Source: JAHRVQ01 sp964548025 (GTDB lineage Bacteria > Pseudomonadota > Gammaproteobacteria > Pseudomonadales > Azotimanducaceae). Taken from it: 5,798 bases of DNA. Under the pieces are notes generated by a model. The model did no database searches. It was not told the origin of the DNA and saw nothing but the letters and a program-made list of their open reading frames with translations. Each line of letters opens with the position of its first letter. Position 1 is the first letter of the stretch. This document shows, piece after piece, positions 1 to 4,591 of the stretch. The position numbers were made by a program, and so were the translations under genes. The stretch covers positions 1 to 5,798 of the forward strand of contig CAZJRI010000238.1 of NCBI GenBank assembly GCA_964548025.1, written 5' to 3'.

Positions 1-1
1 G

Positions 2-313
2 CATCTGGTGAATCAGGAAAAACTAAAACTGATGAAATCCAATGCCATCCTGATCAACACAAGTCGCGGTCCGTTGGTAGATAATCAGGCATTAGCTGAT
101 GCCCTCCACAATGGTGTTATCGCAGGCGCCGCGCTTGACGTTCTCGATGTAGAGCCGCCTCCTTCAGACAATCCTCTGCTGAGCGCACCCAATTGCCTGA
201 TCACACCACATATCGCCTGGTATGCCGCAGAAGCAAGGGAGCGGCTCATGCAGATTGCGGGAGATAATTTAGCGGCGTTTCAGAGGGGTTCGGCGCAGAA
301 TGTTGTAGCTTAA
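2..313 (+). CDS. D-2-hydroxyacid dehydrogenase, C-terminal part (HprA/glycerate dehydrogenase-like), 5' truncated by window edge
   Basis: The reading frame is open from the first full codon at position 2, so the gene continues to the left; the GTG/Met at position 8 is internal. About 103 residues remain of a protein that is usually 310-330 residues long. The visible part is the end of the NAD(P)-binding domain and the return to the C-terminal catalytic helix. It carries the three family catalytic residues: Arg in 'NTSRGPLVD' (codon 65-67), Glu in 'DVLDVEPP' (codon 152-154) and His in 'TPHIAW' (codon 209-211). The 'VLDVEPPPSDNPLL' and 'TPHIAW' wording is what I associate with glycerate dehydrogenase/hydroxypyruvate reductase (HprA), which reduces hydroxypyruvate or glyoxylate with NAD(P)H in the cytoplasm. 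The superfamily assignment is secure. The exact substrate is inferred, because the substrate-recognition N-terminal domain is missing. The TAA stop lies inside a perfect hairpin. Confidence 0.93.
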   Translation, partial: HLVNQEKLKLMKSNAILINTSRGPLVDNQALADALHNGVIAGAALDVLDVEPPPSDNPLLSAPNCLITPHIAWYAAEARERLMQIAGDNLAAFQRGSAQNVVA

Positions 314-330
314 ACGCGAAGCGTTTAAGC
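308..330. other. Perfect 10-bp hairpin enclosing the dehydrogenase stop codon
   Basis: The arm GCTTAAACGC (308-317) and its exact reverse complement (321-330) flank a GAA loop. The stop TAA (311-313) sits in the left arm. The centre reads GCGAAGC, a heptamer known from DNA biophysics to form an unusually stable mini-hairpin. The following bases are GC-rich (GGCTGCGGGC) with no T-tract on either strand, so it is not a standard Rho-independent terminator. It may protect the mRNA 3' end or assist Rho-dependent termination (inference). Confidence 0.8.
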
Positions 331-442
331 GGCTGCGGGCGGCAAGCTACTGGCCTCTAGCTAGAGCAGACTGTGCGTTGTCAAAGTAAACTGCACTCCG
401 CTTTTGCTAGTAGCCAGGAGCCAGCAGCCAGAAGCGGCCACT
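331..442. repeat. Tandem intergenic repeat, unit 1 (112 bp)
   Basis: The unit begins GGCTGCGGGCGGC directly after the hairpin and is followed without a gap by a second copy at exactly 112 bp spacing. By hand count about 95 of 112 positions match, with no gaps. Internally it has a left part with inverted-orientation heptamer-like blocks (AGCTACT 345-351, GGCCTCT 352-358) and the palindrome CTCTAGCTAGAG (355-366). A middle AT-richer segment is bracketed by GCAG (366-369) and CTGC (391-394). The tail has four AGNAGCC-type heptamers: AGTAGCC, AGGAGCC, AGCAGCC and AGAAGCG (409-436). The overall plan, with opposed heptamers at the two ends, would allow the whole unit to fold as one imperfect hairpin. 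I see no coding potential. Confidence 0.85.
409..436. repeat. Heptamer array AGNAGCC (four copies) in the tail of unit 1
   Basis: Four consecutive 7-bp words fit AGNAGCC: AGTAGCC (409-415), AGGAGCC (416-422), AGCAGCC (423-429) and AGAAGCG (430-436). The third base takes all four values in turn. The same words appear at the right edge of the window (5778-5798), which marks this as a dispersed short repeat rather than local low complexity. Confidence 0.75.
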
Positions 443-554
443 GGCTGCGGGCGGCGAGCTACTGGCCTCTAGCCAGAGCAGAATGTGCGTTATCAAAATA
501 TACTGCTCACCGCTTTTGCTAGCAGCTAGCTGCCAGTCGCCAGAAGCAGCAACC
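443..554. repeat. Tandem intergenic repeat, unit 2 (112 bp)
   Basis: This is the second copy of the 112-bp unit, starting with the same GGCTGCGGGCGGC. The most conserved blocks are the first 36 or so bases and CCGCTTTTGCTAG (511-523). The tail is the most diverged part, with degraded heptamers AGCAGCT, AGCTGCC, AGTCGCC and AGAAGCA (521-548). The inner stem is slightly longer here than in unit 1 (AGCAG 477-481 with CTGCT 503-507). The opening motif GGCTGCGGG recurs a third time at 557-565, inside the next hairpin, as if a further unit had been started or deleted. Confidence 0.85.
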
Positions 555-580
555 AAGGCTGCGGGGCAGCCTTGGTTGCT
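548..580. other. Perfect 15-bp hairpin at the 3' end of the minus-strand ThDP enzyme gene
   Basis: The arm AGCAACCAAGGCTGC (548-562) and its exact reverse complement (566-580) are separated by a GGG loop. The right arm overlaps the stop codon of the minus-strand gene (TAG on that strand, 579-581). The left arm overlaps the end of repeat unit 2. A 15-bp stem without mismatches is strong enough to stall RNA polymerase or block exonucleases. However, no run of T follows on either strand (on the minus strand the next bases are GCTTCTGGCG), so canonical intrinsic termination is not supported. It lies between convergent genes and could act on both transcripts. Confidence 0.8.
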
Positions 581-2216
581 AATAAGCCGATTTCTTCGGT
601 TCCATATTCGATTTCACATCGATAAGCACCGTCTGACCATCTGCATTAATTCTCTTGGCTTCTTCGAGAGCAGGTGCCATTTCAGAGACTTTTTCCACCC
701 GTATGCCGTGCGCACCCATGCCTTCAGCGATTTGTGCATAGTCTCCCTGCATATGTGATACGCCGTACTTTTCTCGTGCATTGGGGAAGCCACCTGGATA
801 GGTCGCCATACCGCCGTTGTTCAGCAATACAGTTGTAATCGCGAAGCCGTTTCGGGAAGCTGTTTCGATATCCATACCGGACATGCCAAACGCGCCATCA
901 CCCATGAGGTTTAAACAGAATTTATCCGGATTGGCAATTTTCGCACCAATCATGAGGGGAATACCAAATCCAAGATGGGTAGTTTTGCCCCAGCCGACGT
1001 AGCTGCGGGGAGTTGTCGCCGTATAAAATGGAACGATTGAATCCCTTGGTGCACCGGCATCATGGGTGACAATACTATTCTCTCTATCAAGGGTCTTGTC
1101 TATTTCATTGATGATCCTGTAGGTATTCAATGGTTCCTCATCCGAGTTCAGGAGCGGACTCCATTCCTCCAGCCATACGGCTTTAACAGCCGCAATCTCC
1201 GCTGTGGTTTTCTCAGCATCGCCAATACCTTTGTCGCCAACCTGGCCTTTAATCTCATCAATTAGTGCGTCGATGGTTAACTTCGTATCACCTAGCAGGC
1301 CAATATCGACAGCTTCATCTTTATTAATGTCATCTGGATTGTTGGTATTCTGGATGAGTATCTTTTTGTTGCGAATCGGCTGCCCATAAAACGTTCGGGT
1401 TAAGCTCGACCCAAGTGCGAGTATCAGATCAGAATCGGTTAACCATTTAGCCGCAGCCTTGCTGGTGAGTCCGCTGCCCGCACCCAGGCACAATGGATGT
1501 CTTTCGTCCATGGCCGATTTGCCTGGCATCGTGCAGAAGACAGGCAGCCCCGTCAGTTCTGCCAATGCTGTAAGCTCTGAGGTTGCACCACCAAGCAATA
1601 CACCCTGACCCGCCCAGATCATGGGATTTTTTGCTTCTCTGAGGGCTTTCACCGCATCTTTGATATCTCCGCTTGAAGGCTGGTGTTGGGTTGTTCCGGG
1701 AGAAGTATAATTCTGGCGATTTTCCGGCACGTCTTTACCGCAGACGTCAGCCGTGAGCTCAACGACTACAGGACCTCGTGGCCCGTTGCGCAGGGCATGA
1801 AATGCGCGACGCATCACGGCGCCAACGTCTTCGGGTCTGTAGATTGCCTCGACTCGCTTGACGATGCCCTGGTAATTTTGAGTAGCTGAGAAATTGGGTT
1901 TGACTGCAAACTGGTTGAGTAATAATCCGCCGGGTAGAACCAATATTGGAATATTGTCGGCATAGGCCTGGGCTATACCACCCATTGCGTTCTCTGCACC
2001 TGCCTGTGATTGAATTGCAGCAACCCCGATTGTCTGACCTCCACCGGTTCTGCTGATACCGTCGGCTGCCATGATAGCCCCACGTTCGTGTCTGAAAGCG
2101 ACTGGCCTTATGCCCTCAATGGCTGCAGATTCGATGAGTGGATTGCTGGGGTAACAGGTCATCGTTTCAACCCCCTCACTCTTCAAAATCTTTGCGATGT
2201 AATCAGTTCCGTTCAC
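579..2216 (-). CDS. Thiamine-diphosphate-dependent enzyme, acetolactate synthase superfamily (unassigned substrate)
   Basis: The chosen GTG start gives about 545 residues, normal for the POX/acetolactate synthase family with its three domains. Residues below are counted from the upstream ATG at 2249 (556 aa). The Pyr domain spans about 13-170 and has the catalytic glutamate E55 in 'FRHERGA', which activates the cofactor. A central domain covers about 195-330. The PP domain spans about 375-545 and has the ThDP/Mg motif GDG (450-452) through NN (477-478). Such cytoplasmic enzymes decarboxylate 2-keto acids and ligate or transfer the product. The reaction here cannot be told from sequence; acetolactate synthase itself, a decarboxylase or a carboligase are all possible. 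No small regulatory (IlvH-like) subunit is adjacent, which argues against a biosynthetic IlvB role. The start was moved to GTG 2216 because AGGAG lies 7 nt upstream and homologues commonly begin at 'xNGTDYIA'. The gene is transcribed toward the convergent dehydrogenase gene and ends in a hairpin. Confidence 0.88.
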   Translation of the reverse strand: MNGTDYIAKILKSEGVETMTCYPSNPLIESAAIEGIRPVAFRHERGAIMAADGISRTGGGQTIGVAAIQSQAGAENAMGGIAQAYADNIPILVLPGGLLLNQFAVKPNFSATQNYQGIVKRVEAIYRPEDVGAVMRRAFHALRNGPRGPVVVELTADVCGKDVPENRQNYTSPGTTQHQPSSGDIKDAVKALREAKNPMIWAGQGVLLGGATSELTALAELTGLPVFCTMPGKSAMDERHPLCLGAGSGLTSKAAAKWLTDSDLILALGSSLTRTFYGQPIRNKKILIQNTNNPDDINKDEAVDIGLLGDTKLTIDALIDEIKGQVGDKGIGDAEKTTAEIAAVKAVWLEEWSPLLNSDEEPLNTYRIINEIDKTLDRENSIVTHDAGAPRDSIVPFYTATTPRSYVGWGKTTHLGFGIPLMIGAKIANPDKFCLNLMGDGAFGMSGMDIETASRNGFAITTVLLNNGGMATYPGGFPNAREKYGVSHMQGDYAQIAEGMGAHGIRVEKVSEMAPALEEAKRINADGQTVLIDVKSNMEPKKSAY

Positions 2217-2223
2217 GTTACTA

Positions 2224-2228
2224 CTCCT
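2224..2228 (-). promoter_or_regulatory. Shine-Dalgarno that sets the GTG start of the ThDP enzyme
   Basis: On the minus strand AGGAG is followed by 7 nt (TAGTAAC) and then GTG at 2216-2214. The competing in-frame ATG at 2249 has only AAGG about 13 nt upstream, and its extra 11 residues (beginning MVLLPEF) are a translation of the ribosome binding site region itself. Confidence 0.75.
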
Positions 2229-2247
2229 GAATTCTGGAAGGAGAACC

Positions 2248-2355
2248 ATGTCATACCAGGCACCTTCCGATCAACCTCATCTAAGATCAAAACCGGTTAC
2301 CGGGTTATATCCTGCGGAGAGTGAATACCGGTTTGACCTGTCTATAACTTCATAG
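2248..2355 (+). CDS. Possible 35-residue small ORF with a strong ribosome binding site
   Basis: ATG at 2248 is preceded by GGAAGGAG (2236-2243) with a 4-nt spacer. The frame runs 35 codons to TAG at 2353-2355. The product begins MSYQAPSDQPHL and contains 'TGLYPAESEYRFDL'. It is polar, with no membrane segment, signal peptide or motif I recognise. It lies 31 bp from the GTG start of the divergent ThDP gene and 40 bp before the conserved hypothetical gene, where it could act as a leader ORF, a real small protein, or the head of a decayed gene. The Shine-Dalgarno is partly explained by chance, so this is a candidate only. Confidence 0.3.
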   Translation: MSYQAPSDQPHLRSKPVTGLYPAESEYRFDLSITS

Positions 2356-2361
2356 TTTAAG
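2290..2361 (+). promoter_or_regulatory. Weak promoter/operator candidate for the four-gene operon
   Basis: AAACCGGT (2290-2297) and its exact reverse complement ACCGGTTT (2327-2334) form an inverted repeat; each contains the palindrome ACCGGT, with centres 35 bp apart. The right half overlaps TTGACC (2333-2338), a good -35-like hexamer. The only partner at usual distance is TTTAAG (2356-2361, 17-nt spacer), a poor -10. MerR-type regulators often bind dyads between the -35 and -10 of promoters with 19-20 nt spacers, and I do not see that layout clearly here. It is listed as the best candidate in the 179-bp divergent region. Confidence 0.25.
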
Positions 2362-2395
2362 CTCTCTTGAATCTTGTGCAGATATTGGAGAAAAC

Positions 2396-2833
2396 ATGAT
2401 GGAAACCACCGAATTAATAAGTGACAAATTAATAAGTGACAGAGACTTTTTATGCCAGTTTGAAGATCTGAGCCTTGACCCGATCCATTTCGATCATATC
2501 GGGCATTTACGGCTCGGCTGGCTGTACTTGCTTGATCATGATGTTGATACATCAGTTGAATTGGTCTGCAAAGGACTAAAAACCTATGCAGAAAGCCTGG
2601 GTGCAATGACTAAATTTCACGTAACGATGACCAATGCCTTTGTGAGGATCATGGGGCAAAGGGTAAAAGAACTTAAGATTCAGAGCTTTGAATCTTTTCT
2701 GAGTGAAAACAACGATCTGATAGTGGATTGGAAGGGCGTTCTGGGACAATATTACAGCGACGAAGTCTTGTACTCAGAAACTGCTCGAATTTCATTGATT
2801 GAACCAGATGTTCAATCCTTCCGGGACGCCTGA
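2396..2833 (+). CDS. Conserved hypothetical protein with HxxHLR motif
   Basis: The 145-residue soluble protein starts at ATG 2396 (a second ATG follows at 2399) behind TGGAG (2386-2390). I recognise the pattern as a conserved but uncharacterised bacterial family, from its order of motifs: an acidic start 'DRDFLCQFEDLSL' (15-27), 'HFDHIGHLRLGWLYL' (31-45), 'KFHVTMTNAF' (73-82), then 'GQYYSDEVLYSETAR' and 'EPD' (117-138). H34, H37 and H75 with nearby T77/T79 are positions I would expect to be conserved and possibly metal-binding or catalytic; that is inference. There is no signal peptide or membrane helix. It is the first gene of the operon, and its stop is 4 bp before the MerR gene, so the two are probably translationally coupled. 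It may modify or sense the compound handled by the downstream ABC permeases. Residues 7-16 (LISDK-LISDR) come from an exact 15-bp duplication. Confidence 0.82.
   Translation: MMETTELISDKLISDRDFLCQFEDLSLDPIHFDHIGHLRLGWLYLLDHDVDTSVELVCKGLKTYAESLGAMTKFHVTMTNAFVRIMGQRVKELKIQSFESFLSENNDLIVDWKGVLGQYYSDEVLYSETARISLIEPDVQSFRDA
2412..2441 (+). repeat. Exact 15-bp tandem duplication within the hypothetical gene
   Basis: AATTAATAAGTGACA occurs twice back to back (2412-2426, 2427-2441). It keeps the frame and adds five residues to the N-terminus (LISDK followed by LISDR). The lack of any difference between the copies suggests a recent slippage event. It lies before the first conserved motif, so it is probably tolerated. 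Confidence 0.9.
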
Positions 2834-2837
2834 TGAT

Positions 2838-3377
2838 ATGTATACGATAGGACAGTTGGTAAAACAATTTGATTTGTCACGTAGCACCTTACTCTACTAC
2901 GACAAAATCGATCTGTTGAAACCGTCCGGGAGGAGTGCGGCAAATTATCGCTTGTATACAAATGCGGATCTTGACCGCATGTCCGAGATTGCGTTGTACA
3001 AGGAAGCCGGACTTCCTCTGGATGCAATAGCTGAAATTCTTGAATCCACAGGCGGCCGGTTGGAGTCGATACTCAGACAAAGACTCGAAAGTCTGAACGC
3101 TGAGATGAGTGATATACGCAGGCAACAACAATTGGTTCTACAACTGCTGGGTAAAGATTCGCTGCTGAGTACTTCAAAGGTCATGACCAAAAAACAATGG
3201 ATCAGGATACTCGAAGCATCGGGGATGGATGATAATGCAATGCTGCAATGGCATGTTGCATTTGAGCGTGACCTGCCGGAAGCTCATAGCGACTTCCTTG
3301 AATCGTTGGGGATGAGCGAAGAGGAAATAGCGGACATCAAGGAACGATCGAGGCTCGAAGCATCTGAGGACTGCTAA
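2838..3377 (+). CDS. MerR-family transcriptional regulator
   Basis: The protein has 179 residues from ATG 2838. The winged helix-turn-helix is at 1-70: 'MYTIGQLVKQFDLSRSTLLYYDKIDLLKPS' followed by 'NYRLYTNADLDRMSEIALYKEAGLPLDAI', the MerR signature. A dimerisation helix spans about 72-105. The C-terminal effector domain (about 115-179) reads 'QWIRILEASGM..WHVAFERDLPEAHSDFLESLG', a pattern I associate with a MerR subgroup lacking metal ligands. The only cysteine is the last residue, so CueR/ZntR/MerR-type metal sensing and SoxR-type iron-sulfur sensing are unlikely; an organic ligand is more probable. An upstream in-frame ATG at 2799 would overlap the previous gene by 35 bp, has no Shine-Dalgarno, and would precede the normal MerR N-terminus, so it was rejected. 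There is no strong Shine-Dalgarno at 2838 either, which suggests coupling to the upstream stop 4 bp away. It probably autoregulates this operon, including the ABC permeases. Confidence 0.93.
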   Translation: MYTIGQLVKQFDLSRSTLLYYDKIDLLKPSGRSAANYRLYTNADLDRMSEIALYKEAGLPLDAIAEILESTGGRLESILRQRLESLNAEMSDIRRQQQLVLQLLGKDSLLSTSKVMTKKQWIRILEASGMDDNAMLQWHVAFERDLPEAHSDFLESLGMSEEEIADIKERSRLEASEDC

Positions 3378-3381
3378 TTTC

Positions 3382-3435
3382 ATGCAGGTGATCTGGTGGC
3401 TCAACTCGCCGGACACAGGTACACTTGCTAAATGA
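3382..3435 (+). CDS. Possible 17-residue leader ORF coupled to permease 1
   Basis: ATG at 3382 opens a frame encoding MQVIWWLNSPDTGTLAK that ends at TGA 3433-3435. The stop overlaps the permease start as ATGA. A GAGGA (3366-3370) lies 11 nt upstream, somewhat far. The permease itself has only a weak ACAGG (3415-3419) 12 nt before its ATG, so reinitiation from this leader would explain how it is translated. It occupies nearly all of the 54-bp gap between the MerR and permease genes. Such short frames arise by chance often; low confidence. Confidence 0.25.
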   Translation: MQVIWWLNSPDTGTLAK

Positions 3436-4589
3436 AGTTTATCTGGCTGGTTTTTTCTGGATTACAGCGCAATATAGTCCGTGTGGTTCTTACCGTTTTA
3501 TCGATAGCAGTGGCTTTTACGCTCTTCGGGTTGCTGCGACCGGTGGGTATGGTTTTCGAATCGGGAGCGAACCTGGCAGGCGGTAATCGTCTAGTGGTTT
3601 CACCCAGGCATTCTGTCAGTGAAATGTTGCCGCTAGGTCATGCAAATCAGATAAGGCAGCTTGCCGGGGTTGAAACAGTCGCTCATCAGACCTGGTTTGG
3701 TGGCACCTATAAAGACCCAAAAAATACCTTCGTTCAATATGCCATAACCGCAGAAGAGTACCTCAAGCTCTATCCTGAAATAATACTTGGCGAAGAGGAG
3801 AAAAAACGATTTCTTGAATTGCGGACAGGCGCAATTATTGGGAAACCCCTGGCTGCAGAATTCGATCTCAAGGTCGGTGACAAGCTGCCGTTTCTGCCAA
3901 CCATCTGGATGAATAAAGACAATAAACAATGGGAATTTGAGCTGGCAGGCATCTATGAAACGGCTGATGAATCGACGGACCCCAGACGGTTCATGTTTCA
4001 CTTCGACTACTTTGACGAATACCGTGCGTTTGCCAACGGATCAATTGGTAATGTGATAATAAGCGTTGCTGATCCTGAGGATGCAGCGTCGCTCGCCTCA
4101 GAGGTAGACGCACTATTTGCGAACTCTCCCAATGAAACTGAGACTGCGACAGAGCGGGATTATTACCTCAGTTTTCTTCGACAGATCGGTGATATTGGTT
4201 TAATCGTCAATGCTGTTCTAACGGCTGTTTTCTTCACAATATTGCTGCTAACAGGCAATACTATGTCTCAGGGCATCAGGGACCGCATTCCTGAGATGGC
4301 GATTATGAAGACGCTTGGATTCAAGGATTTAACCATACTCCTGCTTGTCCTTGGCGAGTCGGTCACCATCACCATTATAGGTGCACTTGGTGGAATCATC
4401 GTCGCATTCCTCATGGCACAGTATATAGCAGGGTTACCGGCGACTGGTCAGTTCGGACCGGTCAGCATGGATTCAGAAGTGATTATCACAGCGGTGATTA
4501 TTTCAATCATCATGGGAATATCCGTGGGAATGCTGCCTGCCTTGCAGGCGAAGCGAATCAGCATCATTGATTCGTTGCGGAGAAACTAG
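3432..4589 (+). CDS. ABC transporter permease, FtsX/MacB type (permease 1)
   Basis: This 385-residue inner-membrane protein has the four-helix FtsX/MacB (type VII ABC) topology. TM1 is at about 14-36, a large extracytoplasmic domain at about 40-250 ('GGNRLVVSPRHS', 'WFGGTYKDPKNTF', 'GAIIGKPLAAEFDLKVGD'), and three C-terminal helices at about 254-275, 301-328 and 350-370. The cytoplasmic coupling motif 'PEMAIMKTLGF' (287-297) after TM2 is the FtsX-domain signature that contacts the ATPase. These permeases do not move substrate through a channel; they transmit ATP-driven motion to the periplasm (MacB efflux, LolCDE lipoprotein release). The start is fixed by an in-frame TAA directly before the ATG; the Shine-Dalgarno is weak and the start overlaps a possible leader ORF as ATGA. 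It is followed after 2 bp by a second, different permease, so a heterodimer is likely. The substrate is unknown. Confidence 0.93.
   Translation: MKFIWLVFSGLQRNIVRVVLTVLSIAVAFTLFGLLRPVGMVFESGANLAGGNRLVVSPRHSVSEMLPLGHANQIRQLAGVETVAHQTWFGGTYKDPKNTFVQYAITAEEYLKLYPEIILGEEEKKRFLELRTGAIIGKPLAAEFDLKVGDKLPFLPTIWMNKDNKQWEFELAGIYETADESTDPRRFMFHFDYFDEYRAFANGSIGNVIISVADPEDAASLASEVDALFANSPNETETATERDYYLSFLRQIGDIGLIVNAVLTAVFFTILLLTGNTMSQGIRDRIPEMAIMKTLGFKDLTILLLVLGESVTITIIGALGGIIVAFLMAQYIAGLPATGQFGPVSMDSEVIITAVIISIIMGISVGMLPALQAKRISIIDSLRRN
4578..4582 (+). promoter_or_regulatory. Shine-Dalgarno supporting the TTG start of permease 2
   Basis: CGGAG inside the end of permease 1 lies 9 nt before TTG 4592. The alternative ATG at 4598, two codons later, would be 15 nt away, which is too far. 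The TTG start is therefore preferred, giving MRMLQL as the N-terminus. Confidence 0.6.
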
Positions 4590-4591
4590 CG

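Noticed and set aside
308..330. Canonical Rho-independent terminator for the dehydrogenase gene
   Set aside because: The stem is perfect, but no T-run follows on either strand; it is kept as a hairpin of unknown role.
371..386. TTGACA-like -35 on the minus strand in the middle of repeat unit 1
   Set aside because: No acceptable -10 hexamer lies 16-18 nt downstream on that strand, and unit 2 changes the hexamer to TTGATA.
331..554. CRISPR array
   Set aside because: There are only two long (112 bp) units with no spacers between them and no short identical repeats at regular spacing.
308..580. Integron attC sites or a cassette array
   Set aside because: The bases TGCGTTGTCA and the GCGTTTAAGC arm recall attC parts, but the paired RYYYAAC and GTTRRRY core sites are absent and the flanking genes converge rather than lie in cassette order.
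483..758. Open frame on the plus strand over the repeat tail and the end of the ThDP gene
   Set aside because: It spans the repeat unit, the hairpin and the antisense of a clear ThDP enzyme gene. It has no RBS and no recognisable protein.
2010..2324. 104-codon plus-strand frame antisense to the ThDP gene start
   Set aside because: It mostly shadows the N-terminal coding region of the ThDP enzyme and has low-complexity, unfamiliar composition.
2277..2606. 109-codon minus-strand frame across the operon start
   Set aside because: It is antisense to the conserved hypothetical gene, whose protein motifs are clear, and shows no family resemblance.
2799..2837. N-terminal 13-residue extension of the MerR regulator (MNQMFNPSGTPDD)
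   Set aside because: It overlaps the upstream gene, lacks an RBS and precedes the standard MerR start 'MYTIGQL'.
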